Assembly: GCA_035771165.1 (NCBI GenBank)
Contig: JAWNZC010000322.1
Span: 10,305,001 to 10,369,000 of the forward strand
Length of the DNA: 64,000 nt
DNA from: Paragorgia papillata
Lineage: Eukaryota; Cnidaria; Anthozoa; Scleralcyonacea; Coralliidae
Direction of reading: 5' to 3'
In this document: positions 21,427-30,940 of the stretch, piece after piece
How positions within the stretch are numbered: the first letter of the stretch is position 1
How the letters are laid out: each line of letters opens with the position of its first letter
Program-made: the position numbers and the translations under genes
Notes under the pieces: model-generated
Told to the model about the DNA's origin: nothing
Databases searched by the model: none
The model's input: the letters and a program-made list of their open reading frames with translations, nothing else

Positions 21427-21436
21427 GAAAGAAATC

Positions 21437-22329
21437 TTTGCCAGAAAAAATGGTTTCAGCTAAAATGTACATTAACATTACTATTGAAAAAGACCAAAGA
21501 AAGAAGGTTAAGAAGAGATGTGACAGCAATTAATAGAGACAGCAGAGAACAGGCAACAATAAACATGACTTAAAACCACTGAAAAAAGCATAAAAATTTA
21601 TACAATAAAGACCGAAAACGATGCCGACCGAAATGTATCTGAAAGAACAAGGATGTGTCCTGAAACTGTTCAAAGCTGGTAAAGAATTCTGCTCTGTTGT
21701 ATTCTACTTATCTCGAGAGAGAACGATGAAGAAATTATGAAACAAACGGCTTTTTAGATCATGAGGAGAACTGAATGATGCCTTGTCATATTTATTTGTC
21801 AACAACGAAGAAAGTAAGAAACCGCGAACGAGAAAAACAATCCGAAAAGAGTAGACTGAATTGACAGTGTTTGTGGTGATATGAGCAGAAGAAAGTTTAA
21901 TAACGGTAGAAGATTCGTATTTACCAGTTTAGCTGAGTTAAAACGAAAGAAATCTTGAAAATGAAAATCAATATAAATAATATCTTGTCTAGCATTATCT
22001 TTGGACGCTAGGTCGTTGCATAGTTGGCATTGTATCTTTTCTTGGCCACTATTTATATCTGTTTTTGAATGAGAATTTGTCATTTAGTTCATGTCGGGTT
22101 TTTTTTAATATTGACTATGCATGTTCTTTTGCCTTTCGGTCTGTCAATACATGATCACAACAGATGAAATTTGGTTAAAAAATATAATTTATGTTGAAAA
22201 TGTTAAATTATTGTTGTACTTTAAAATGCGAAATGGGAATGAAAATTAATGTTAATTTTTAAATACTGACTGTTTTATTAAAATGTATTGAATACACAGT
22301 TTATTACGCAACGTTTTGATGTAATATTT
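21437..22329. other. Unassigned AT-rich stretch
   Basis: No protein, RNA or repeat recognised. The 94-codon minus frame at 21799-22083 has hydrophobic segments but no family resemblance. Confidence 0.35.
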
Positions 22330-22640
22330 AACAAATAGATTCCATTTTGCCGTTGTCTGTTCAGTTATAGATGCACAGATGACGTCACAACGTGGTAAGA
22401 ACAAAAAAGTGGCCCACGAGACGCAGTCGAGTGGGTCACTGATGTTCTTACCACGTTGTTACGTCTTCTGTGCATCTATAACTGAACAGACAACAAAAAA
22501 ATGGAATCTATTTGTTTTATACAATAAAAATTTAAAAGGTTTTTATCGAAACTCTTGCCGGATTTTGGGGCATGAAGAAGGAAAAAAGCAAGTCAGCTGA
22601 CGTGATCTGACGTGACCATGTGTCTGTCCTCTAATAGATC
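22330..22640 (+). repeat. Palindromic MITE family A, copy 1
   Basis: 22330-22516 is a palindrome: AACAAATAGATTCCATTTT at the left is inverted at the right end, with arms of ~75 bp around GTGGTAAGAACA ... TGTTCTTACCAC. A further ~120 bp tail (GGATTTTGGGGCAT, CTGACGTGATC) is shared with copy 2 at 29005-29315 in inverse orientation. Confidence 0.85.
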
Positions 22641-22883
22641 ATGGGCAACAACCAATGAAAACACGCATAGCAACCAGGGTATTGTATAAATATCATCATA
22701 ATATACAAGGAGCGAGCCTTCAAAACACTCTAACCAGGGTGCTTGATCAAAACACAGAAAAGTAGAGTTGAAAAAACATGTATAGCGAGATTTTTCACCA
22801 ACTACTAGATGTGTGGATATCTGATAAAACACTCTTTCGATTGTTTGCGTGTCTGATAAATATAGGTCATGCATGGATATAGC
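22641..22883. other. Flank between MITE A and the 4.45 kb element
   Basis: No gene seen. It ends with ATATAGC (22877-22883), the left target duplication of the element that follows. Confidence 0.5.
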
Positions 22884-23348
22884 AGTAGTATACAGAAGGG
22901 TGCTTCTGGCGCGGGTGGATCTTTTGACTTATATTAATTTATTCATTTCAACGGTGTTATTACTCAATCATGACCTACCTTATCAATCAGTTAAACTGGT
23001 GTTTAAATAATTTACTTTAAATAATTCGAGAAGAAAAACGTGTCAAAATACAAACGAAATATTATATTATAGAGGATGTATTTGCATAGTGTATTATATT
23101 TAATTGATGTTGAGGGTGTTCAGGAGACGTATTAAGATAATAATAGCATTGCTAGTAATATTTGCATAAGCCATGTGTATTAATGAATAACTCATTAAAA
23201 ACTCATTAGCGAATAAAACAATGCGACATGTTTGGCCAACTAGAATGTGACCATAGAGAATAGCTAGCCTCGCGTAGCTTTATTCCAATTCTGCTAATAG
23301 TATGGAAGCTTTGAATAATATATAAAGTCATCGCAGGATCATTCCTAA

Positions 23349-24328
23349 CTTAACCCTAGTTTGTAAAGAAATCGAGAAGTCGTAAGAAGAACTTTAGATT
23401 GTTGATGAGGAATTGATTCGAGAAGTCGTCAGCAGAACGATATTAAGTGGCGATATATAAACGAAATATTATTTGGCCATGAGATGGCTGAGTGCACACG
23501 TACGCACAGAGGATATATTTGCATAGTGTAGCATATTTAATTATTTTTATGGGGGTATTCAGGAGATGTAGGGGGTAATAAGAGGATAAGGGGCATTGCC
23601 ATCTTATCTTCCTCTTATCTTCCCTTATTTTCTCTTATCTTCCCTTTATCTTCCTTATCTTCCCTTTATCTTCCCTATTTAATTCCCTTTATCTTCCTTC
23701 CCTTCCCTTTATCTCCTTTATCTTCCCCTTATCTTTCCTTTATCTTCCTTATCCTCCCCTTATCTTCCCTTTATCTTCCTTATCTTCCCTTTATCTTCTC
23801 CTTATCTTCCCTTTATCTTCCTTATCCTTCCGTTATCTTCCTTACCTTATCTTTATCTCAATATTCAGCGTGACGAACGCGTTACGAACACATTACAAAT
23901 CTTGTATTTTGAAGATAAGGAAGATAAGGAGAAAATAAAGAAGATAAAGGGAAGATAAGGAAGATAAGGGAATGATAAGGAAGATAAGGGCAAGATAAGG
24001 AAGATAAAAGGAATTAGATAGGGAAGATAAAGGGAAGATAAGGAGAAGATAAGGGGAAGATAAGAGAAGATAAGGGAAGATAAGAGGAAGATAAGACGGC
24101 AATGCCCCTTACTACCCCCTACATCTCCTGAATACCCCCATAAAAATAACTAAATATGCTACACTATGCAAATATATTCCATACGTACGTGTGCACTCAG
24201 CCATCTCATGGCCTTATATATTGCCACTTAAAATCGTTCTGCTTACGGCTTCTAGAATCAATTCCTCATCAACAATCTGACGTTCTTCTTACGACTTCTC
24301 GATTTCTTTACAAACTAGGGTAGTAGAT
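23349..24328. repeat. 980 bp near-perfect hairpin with (CTTATCTTCC)n / (GGAAGATAAG)n arms
   Basis: Left arm from about 23349 (TAACCCTAGTTTGTAAAGAA) to 23850; right arm about 23905-24328 is its inverse. The loop is only ~55 bp and contains GTGACGAACGCGTTACGAAC. The inner ~230 bp of each arm is a polypyrimidine (left) or polypurine (right) tract of 10-11 bp units. The outer part shares words with the TIRs of the enclosing element (GCATAGTGTA, ATTCAGGAGA/GTTCAGGAGA), so it is a relative nested inside it. A third diverged copy of the arm edge lies near 24550-24660. A run of 16 C at about 24333-24348 follows. Confidence 0.9.
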
Positions 24329-24891
24329 ATCTCCCCCCCCCCCCCCCCCATCCGGCGTACAAAGGGATGCCGCCTCATTAATATTCAGCATGACTCACGT
24401 ATGACTCACGCATGACTCACGCGTGACTCACGCATGACGAAGAACATCGAGTACTATTATATTCGACAGCATCAGTGACCAAGTCAGTGGAGATAACTTG
24501 CCAGGTAATCTGAGTGTTATTTACGAAGAGATGAATGTTGACAGTTTTGGTCAAATTATCGCTTATCTAACCCTAGTGTATAGAGTATACGAATCTTTGA
24601 ATGAAGAATCAATTCGAGAAGCTGTAGAAGAACGATCAATGATTTCATGAGAAAATATAAACGGAATAACTCTTCAAGCTGGTTGCTACGCTTTCTGTTA
24701 CTAAGAGTGATATTTGCATATTTATCCTCAGTGCACGTGCAGGAGACAAAAGAGAAACTCATTAGGGGTCATTAAGGGGATTAGGCAAGTCTAGGCGAGA
24801 AGGTCATTAGCAACACGCGTACATGCATGTAATATAGAATTTAAAGTATTTTATTGAGAAATATATCTTTACACCAAAAACTCTTGATTAT

Positions 24892-25500
24892 TTAGTGTTC
24901 TATCAGTAACACGAGCGTACATCTTATAATCCGAAGGCATGGATCATGAGCCTTGAATTGTGTAACGCATTTGTTAAAATATTTCCACAAACACTTAGGA
25001 CACTCAATTATATGTGTAAAATTAACAGGATACCGACAACGTTCGCAATCAACAGGTTCGTCAATTATAGAATTTTCTGATTCTATTTCGGTGTAATCCT
25101 TATCGTTTTCTGAATCTTCTTCAGAGGAAGTTTCTTCGTTTTCGCTCTCTGATTCTGTTTCTTCTTCTGCCTGCGCCAACATTGTTAACACTCGAACATT
25201 TTCGATAAGGTTTTTGTCAATGTTAATGTCGGCGAGTCCTTTTACAAATACATTTAGACCAGCTGGTTCGGGAATTGCTGAGAAGTAAGGTGATACGCAG
25301 TATTCTACCAATTCGGCTATTTTTGTGTTTGGTATAGTTCTTCCTTGATACACAATTTCTTCTTTGGGATTCCATGTTAAGTTGACATAGGACGCGAGTA
25401 AACTATTCAGCAAAGAGGACGCTTTCGCTCCATCGACTCCGTAGTCAAAGTGCGACAGTATTTCTTTAACACGAAAATCATCATGTAATCTTTCTCCCAT
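24892..25500 (-). CDS. Uncharacterised small protein of the virus-like element (202 aa)
   Basis: Open frame from ATG at 25500. Residues 1-125 form a folded-looking domain with LTWNPKEEIVYQGRTIPNTK, IAELVEYC, EPAGLNVFVKGLAD and KNLIENVRVL. This order (GR.I....I..LV......G...F...L.....LI.N) resembles small uncharacterised proteins I have seen in multi-ORF animal elements. Residues ~130-165 are a Glu/Ser acidic stretch. The C-terminus has two Cys pairs, CERC and CPKC, a possible zinc site. It lies 3' of the two other ORFs of the element, in the same orientation. The frame is intact, though the last ~15 residues may be out of frame with the family. Function unknown. Confidence 0.5.
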   Translation of the reverse strand: MGERLHDDFRVKEILSHFDYGVDGAKASSLLNSLLASYVNLTWNPKEEIVYQGRTIPNTKIAELVEYCVSPYFSAIPEPAGLNVFVKGLADINIDKNLIENVRVLTMLAQAEEETESESENEETSSEEDSENDKDYTEIESENSIIDEPVDCERCRYPVNFTHIIECPKCLWKYFNKCVTQFKAHDPCLRIIRCTLVLLIEH

Positions 25501-25544
25501 CGTGTTCAGGGTTCGAATGATGGTCTTTACAAAATATCGTTCTT

Positions 25545-25865
25545 TTATATTACTTCTGCGAGTCCTTCTGAAACAGGACCAAGTGAGACATCAAGAAAAC
25601 CTGTACCTTTTTGAACCAGTATCTGCTTTTTTCTCATAAAACTACTTCGGGGACTAGCCAAAGTTAATATATCGTCGCTATAAGGCTTAACGTCTTCAAG
25701 CAAAGCAGGTGATAATTGATATTGCATTGACTAATAGTTCAACATACAATCACAAATGTATCTAATTTGCTCGGGGCTTGCAGTCTCCAACAGAGCTCGC
25801 TGTTGAATAGGTTCATTTGTACATAAAAGTTCAAGAAACGGTTTGTGCTTTTTGATCAACATCTC
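25545..25865 (-). pseudogene. Small helical protein with C-terminal hydrophobic tail, interrupted by one in-frame stop
   Basis: From about 25865 the minus strand reads MLIKKHKPFLELLCTNEPIQ, RALLETASPEQIRYICDCML, then an in-frame TAG at about 25734. After it the same frame continues with LSPALLEDVKPYSDDILTLA, RKKQILVQKGTGFLD and a Gly-containing hydrophobic end. The segment order matches a ~100-aa family I recall from small animal DNA elements (helical region, basic linker, QKGG-F, hydrophobic tail); the tail suggests a minor virion or membrane-active role. QKGTGF resembles sites cut by adenain-type proteases, but this is inference. A (GGA)n microsatellite abuts the N-terminus (25886-26112) and creates a poly-Leu read-through frame that is not real. 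Confidence 0.5.
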
Positions 25866-25885
25866 TATTTGACAGTCAGGATCGA

Positions 25886-26112
25886 GGAGGAGGAAGAGGA
25901 GAAGGAGAAAGAGGAGGAGGAGGAGGAGGAGAAAGAGGAGGAGAAAGAGGAGGAGGAGAAAGAGGAGGAGGAGGGGAACGAGGAGGAGGAGGAGGAGCAG
26001 AAAGAGGAGGAGGAGAAAGAGGAGGAGAAAGAGGAAGAGGAGGAGAAAGAGGAGGAGAAGGAGGAGGAGAAAGAGGAGGAAGAAGAGGAGGAGGAGAAGG
26101 AGGAGGAGGAGC
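25886..26112. repeat. (GGA)n/(GAAAGA)n polypurine microsatellite
   Basis: Over 220 bp of purine-only sequence on the plus strand, mostly GAGGAG and GAGAAAGAG units. Frames across it give poly-Glu/Lys, poly-Leu, poly-Ser or poly-Pro translations, all artefacts. Confidence 0.95.
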
Positions 26113-26192
26113 AAATGAACATACACACACAAAATCATTTAGCTTAAAATATTTATTTAGGTTTTCGTTCAAACATATACATATCAAATGTT

Positions 26193-26830
26193 TTAGTAAG
26201 GTCTGCTTCTTAGATTATATTTAGGCGTTTTTATTTTAAAAGTGGCACGATAGTCTTTCTTTTCTTCTGGTGATAATTGTGATACTTCGTTTGTCATGGG
26301 TAAATGTTTTGATCTAGTCATCAATAGATGAGGTTCATACTCTTCTCTATCATCTGGGGTCATCTTTGCCATGTCGCTTTCTTTCCAATCCGAAGAGCTT
26401 TCCCAGTTATGAAAGAAATTATGTTTAAGCGTTGGTTGTTCAACGGAGGCGGTGGTTGTTGGTTGTTCGTAGGAGGCGGTGTTACAAAATAGGTTTTAGT
26501 TGTAGCAGGAGCTGTAGGGAAACTCCACGGAAGATCGTCAGTTTCTTGCTTTATCTTTGGTGTTAAATTTTCTGACGTTTTTTGAGGTTGAGACTGATTC
26601 TGCAGTTGGTTTTGAAACGTCAGAAAACGTCCTAACTGATTGGAGTAGAGTATTTTTTTGTTCTGTATTGTACATGGTATTAACGATCGGAGGTAATTGA
26701 TAGGATTGCTTTTGTATGAAACTACCCAGCTATTGCTGCAGGCTGGAGCTATTTTCTCCAGGTAGAACATTGGTCTTGAGGCGGTGATCGTCGTCCGTAG
26801 TCGGCTTTAGATCGAGCATTAAATAACCAC
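26193..26830 (-). pseudogene. Disordered, charged protein of the virus-like element, in several frames
   Basis: Coding character moves between frames on the minus strand. From 26823 an ATG frame begins MLDLKPTTDDDHRLKTNVLP and meets a stop after 29 codons. A second frame (26360-26770) has QTDDLP-type and Gln/Pro/Asn-rich sequence. A third, open from about 26500 to the stop at 26193, contains HNFFHNWESSSDWKES, then MAKMTPDDREEYEPHLLM and SQLSPEEKKDYR, ending KYNLRSRPY. The last part looks the most protein-like and starts at an ATG at 26372 if read alone (59 aa). Low complexity and charge suggest a scaffold or nucleic-acid-associated protein. Indels have broken it. It is the 5'-most ORF of the element. 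Confidence 0.4.
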
Positions 26831-27339
26831 GAGGGCGACTTGTGACTTCCTCGTAACTTGCTATTCTCTATGGTCACATTCTAGTTGCTCATGCCCAAAC
26901 ATGTCGCATTGTTTTATTCGCTAATGAGTATTTAATGAGTTATTCATTAATACATATGGCTTATGCAAATATTACTAGCAATGCTATTATTATCTTAATA
27001 GGTCTCCTGAACACCCTCAGCATCAGTTAAATATACTACACTATGCAAATACATTCTCTATAATATAATATTTCGTTTGTATTTTGACACGTTTTTCTTC
27101 TCACGACTTTTCGATTTCTTCACTTAGCCGAGTAAACTTTTTGAAAGAAACAATCAAACGGCGTTAAGTTGTAGATCTAGTTAAGTAAATTATTTAAATA
27201 CCAGATTAACTGATTGATAGGGTAGGTCATGATTGAGTAATAACACCGTTGAAATGAATAAATTAACATAAGACCATAAATAGAGACGTCATGCACCCGC
27301 GCCAGAACCCCCCTTCTGCGTGTATACTACCTATATAGC

Positions 27340-28090
27340 GCCTAAAACACATAATTAGCACTTTTAATTAAAAAAATCGTGGTGAACGTTTGCTTAATTT
27401 ATGTAATTTCTTAAAATATCCATACAGTATCTTTTTCAAATCATAAAGTGCCGTCTAAATCGTTCTGTCTTTTGGAAAAAAACAACTTTTTCGTTTCCTT
27501 GCTTCGTTGTTGAGATGTTTCAGTTTGTTTGATATGCAAATTTAACATTTTGACGTCACATGTGCATGACTATTATATATTTTTGCCATTATCAAACATG
27601 ATTACTCAAAACTCTAAATGTTCGATGTTGTGAGAAAAATATAATACTAGTAATAGCAGCGATATATAACCTTCTCCGTGGCGCCACGCACACGTGACGC
27701 CAAAATGTTAAATTTGCACATCAAAAACCCTGAAATATCTCGACAACGAAGCAAGGAAACGAAAAACTGCAGAAGATGTTACTTTGACATTTTAAGTGCA
27801 AGTTATTTCAAATAGGACAGACGGTTTATAGAACTTTAATAATTTATAAGAAAAATACCAAAAAAAGATTATGACCATTACCGGTTTTTATACCGCGGTA
27901 AAAACGTAATAGCCGATTAACCACTGATCTCTAAAATTATGTTGTATAGGGATCGGTATAGAAATCAGTGCGATTAACACAACTTTAACATCTATTTTTT
28001 CTTTAAAATACCGATTGCTTGGCCAGCTATATCAACCCTTAAAATTGTTCTTTACTATGGTATCTAAACAAACACTTTTTAAAGTTTGTT
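27340..28090. repeat. Non-coding with a fold-back MITE at about 27452-27825
   Basis: Left arm about 27452-27569 and right arm about 27694-27825 are inverted (AACATTTTGACGTCAC/GTGACGCCAAAATGTT; GTTTCCTTGCTTCGTTGT/ACAACGAAGCAAGGAAAC). Outside the MITE no gene is visible. Confidence 0.7.
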
Positions 28091-28149
28091 TCATATGTTT
28101 TTGCTGTACAAGTGAAGCTATCGTAAGTTAAACTCAGAGAAAACTCTGA

Positions 28150-28226
28150 GCTCCAGACGGGACTCGAACCCACAACCTTCCGAATGCTAGCCGGATGCTC
28201 TCACCATTGAACCACAGCACTGGAAC
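28150..28226 (-). tRNA. tRNA-Ala-like sequence (AGC), probably repeat-borne pseudogene
   Basis: Minus strand: 7 bp acceptor GTTCCAG/CTGGAGC, A-box TGGTTCAATGGTGAGAG, 5 bp anticodon stem TCCGG/TCGGA around loop CTAGCAT (anticodon AGC), and B-box GGTTCGAGTCCC. Fold elements are mostly intact, with irregular D and T stems. A second, worse copy lies inverted at 28528-28605, and both sit in mirrored flanks, so this is part of a repeat (tRNA-derived SINE or similar) rather than an ordinary tRNA gene. Confidence 0.5.
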
Positions 28227-28256
28227 TCAGACGGTAGACCGAGGTTGTTTTCAATA

Positions 28257-28451
28257 CAGTGGAACCCCGCCATACGACCACCCCGTTATTACGACCACCT
28301 CGTTATTACGACCACCTCGTTATTACGACCACCTCGTTATTACGACCACATTTTTTTGGCCTGAATACATTCTAAGTAGTGTAATACTCCCCCGTTTTTA
28401 CGACCACATCTTTTTTGGCCCGACGGTGGTCGTATTAACGAGGTTCCACTG
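28257..28451. mobile_element. Tc1/mariner-type MITE, TA target duplication
   Basis: Ends CAGTGGAACCCCG and CGAGGTTCCACTG are inverted and flanked by TA on both sides (28255-28256 and 28452-28453). The inside contains an 18 bp unit (CGTTATTACGACCACCT) about four times. It sits in the centre of the mirrored tRNA-like repeats. A related end occurs at 46774. Confidence 0.85.
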
Positions 28452-28527
28452 TATATATATGCCTGGGAACTAGTCAATCCGTATATATGTGTGTCACATG
28501 CAAGTACTACCTCGGTCTGCCATCTGA

Positions 28528-28605
28528 GCTCCAGTGGCTCAATGGTAAGAGCGTCTGGCTGGCATTCGGAAGGTTGACATGTGTTTCACGAGTCCCGCCT
28601 GAAGC
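28528..28605 (+). tRNA. Degenerate tRNA-like copy, inverted partner of 28150-28226
   Basis: Acceptor GCTCCAG/CTGAAGC has one mismatch; A-box TGGCTCAATGGTAAGAG and anticodon stem TCTGG/TCGGA (loop CTGGCAT) remain, but the T-arm is disrupted by an insertion. Flanks such as CTCAGAGTTTTCTC mirror 28130-28150. Not expected to be functional. Confidence 0.45.
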
Positions 28606-29004
28606 TCAGAGTTTTCTCGGAGTTTAACAGTTACGACAGCTTGTACAGCAAAAACATACGAAAAAACTTAACCAACTCAAACTGAAAACACTAATAACGT
28701 ACACCTTGAAATTAGTTAACGAGCTCGATCGGCCATTGCCTTGTTTTTTAACTCACTTCAGTTCTTGGTATTTCAGAGATACTGTGGTAAAATACGCTTT
28801 CTCGTGCGTGATATAGTAAGTACTTCCACTGCATGTCATGCATCATTACTTATTATACAATAACCAAAATGTTTTGCACGTTTTCATTGGTCGAGAGCCA
28901 TGATCTATTACAGGACAGATGCATGGGTTTCATCACACTTGTTCCTATTCCTGTGAACCAATGAAAATCGTCACTGCAATGTCACGAACCAATGTTATTC
29001 CTTC
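28606..29004. other. Unassigned stretch
   Basis: The first ~70 bp mirror 28090-28150 (fold-back with GCTGTACAAG/CTTGTACAGC). No gene seen in the rest. Confidence 0.4.
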
Positions 29005-29315
29005 GTTTTGTATAGATCATGGATCACGTCAGATGGCGTGTTTCACCTTTTCCAATGCCCCAAAAATTCGGCGGGAAAATTCAATGAACCTTATCAAACG
29101 TTTTTTCTTATTTTTTTTATTGTATAAAACAAATAGATTCCATTTTTCCGTTGTCTGTTCAGTTATAGATGCACAGAGGACGTCACAACGTGGAAAGAAC
29201 ATCAGTGACCCACTCGACTGCGTCTGGTGGGCCACTTTTTTGTTCTTACCACGTTGTGACGTCATCTGTGCATCTATAACTGAATAGACAACGAAAAAAA
29301 TGGAATCTATTTGTT
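29005..29315 (-). repeat. Palindromic MITE family A, copy 2
   Basis: Inverse of 22330-22640. The palindrome core is 29128-29315 with AACAAATAGATTCCATTTTT at both ends inverted; the tail (GCCCCAAAAATTC) is on the left here. Confidence 0.85.
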
Positions 29316-30460
29316 AATTAGAGGTTATCTATATAGATATAGATAGAACTGCCGAGACGTTGAAAGTGCACGACAATTATAATACATCTATGTGGCTTTT
29401 TCCTTTTGGCTGAGATTTTTTTACCATAGTTTACCGCTTAACCTTTTGTGAGCCATTTTGAAAACCACATTTTGTCATATTTCGTTTTCTTCATAATTGC
29501 AGATAACTTTTGTTAAAGTGCCTACATATGACCCCAAATACGATATTTCGTATAATAACTTGCTTAAAAATGTTAATAAAAAATATATGTAATTTAGAAT
29601 ACGTAATTATAATATTCAAGTATGCCAATAAGCATTATGATGAATGTGCAAATTGGGTAATATTTCTCCTGCAACAGAACATTGTGTATGCACCCCGTTT
29701 ACACTAGAGCAAAAGTATCCGGATTCACATTGTTTTTTATTCCCATTAGGATGAAAAACAATGTGAATCCGGATACTTTTGCACTAGTGTAAACGGGGCT
29801 TAATCTCAATATATCAATAAATAAAAGATCAAATCAAAAAATATTTTTACATTTAACTATACAATTTAAATAAAATTCATATTAGTAATATTGTATTTGA
29901 GATAATGGGCACTTTAAATTATAGGTGTATTTTTGTATTTTTACTTCCTAATTAATTAAAATTAATGAATTAATGAATTAATGAATGAATTAATTAATTA
30001 ATAATTAACATGTTTAGTTATTTTTTCCATTCTTTTAACTAACAAAAGCCAAAGCTATAGTTCTTAGGGCAGTTTGGGGGTTGAGAACACTGATCTCTAT
30101 AACTGGATTGCTCATCCTTTACGGTCAGCGGTATATATTTTGAAGCCACTGGCTGCAGTGTACTTTGCGGCTTAAGAGTAGTAAGAGCTAAAAAGCCGTA
30201 AAACAACTCTCACATGGCAATTTACTGTTACCTTTATAATACCATTAGAAAACAGAACGAAAATAAAAGCAGATACAGTACGAAATTGTAACTAGATGCT
30301 TCAAGGCTTTGTAAAGACTTATGCTTTAATACCAAAGGTATATAAATAGTTTTATAAAGAAGTTATTGACTGTTTTCGTTGATTTGCTACGAATTTCGTA
30401 ATATACTATTATAATAATTTTATCGGGCATTGTGGTGTATTTTGGCGGGCTAAAATGGAA
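29316..30460. other. Non-coding, with a 106 bp palindrome at 29693-29798
   Basis: 29693 CCCCGTTTACACTAG and onward is inverted up to 29798, with ~50 bp arms and a short centre, otherwise near perfect. An (AATT)-rich tract lies at about 29945-30005. No gene recognised. Confidence 0.6.
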
Positions 30461-30940
30461 TTAATTGTAATTAATTGTAATTAATTGTAAAATAGGGCTC
30501 AAATTAAGACATGGCCTTAATTTATCTGTCCCACAAGTGGGATGTTAAACTTGAACACATGTCGCGGTATGAGAGGCGGGACATTTTTCCGGAGGGTTGT
30601 GATTAGGTTTAGGTTCCGGATGGTTGTGATGGTTATACGTCCATGTCCTATTTACACGAATTGCCATCCTTAGGTTAGGTTGTGTGTTGGGGTAAGGCTT
30701 TCATGAAGTACTTGGGTTATGTAGGACATGGAATTATTACCGTTGTGATTAGGTTTAGGTTCCGGATGGTTGTGATTAGGTTTAGGTTCCGGGGGGTTGT
30801 GATTAGGTTTAGGGCTCCCGGGGGGTTGTGGTTAGGGGTTGGGTTTGGGGTATGGTGGATGACTTTTCATTTAAAATTAAGGATTATCCTTAATTCTATA
30901 GGCGAGTTGGCAATTAAGGATAATCCTTAATTTTGGAGTG
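30461..30940. repeat. Tandem G-rich TTAGGTTTAGG repeats and a short inverted repeat
   Basis: 30463-30490 has TAATTGTAAT units. 30590-30840 has a ~27-36 bp unit GGTTGTGATTAGGTTTAGG followed by TTCCGG, repeated imperfectly. 30875-30935 has an AATTAAGGATTATCCTTAATT unit and its inverse around a 19 bp centre. The frame at 30682-30930 is repeat-coded. Confidence 0.75.

Larger units (their letters stand above)
22884..27332 (-). mobile_element. 4.45 kb virus-like/Polinton-like reduced element with long TIRs
   Basis: Both ends begin AG(G)TAGTATACA and continue as inverted repeats of ~390-470 bp (22884 to about 23270 and about 26860-27332; shared words GGCGCGGGTG, TTATTCATTTCAACGG, TCAATCATGACCTACC, AACAATGCGACATGTTTGG). 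ATATAGC stands immediately outside both ends (22877-22883 and 27333-27339). AG...CT termini with a ~6 bp duplication and long TIRs are the habits of Polinton/Maverick elements; the 7th matching base may be chance. The interior has three decayed small ORFs, all on the minus strand, and no polymerase, integrase, ATPase or recognisable capsid. A second hairpin element is nested at 23349-24328. Best read as a non-autonomous or extremely reduced Polinton/adintovirus-type element; the family assignment is inference. Confidence 0.6.

Noticed and set aside
25731..26187. Poly-Glu/Lys, poly-Leu, poly-Ser and poly-Pro ORFs
   Set aside because: They arise from the purine-only (GGA)n tract; only the ~40 residues below 25865 belong to a credible protein.
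28195..28473. 92-codon ORF with YDHLVITTT-type repeats
   Set aside because: Encoded by the 18 bp tandem unit within the mariner-type MITE.
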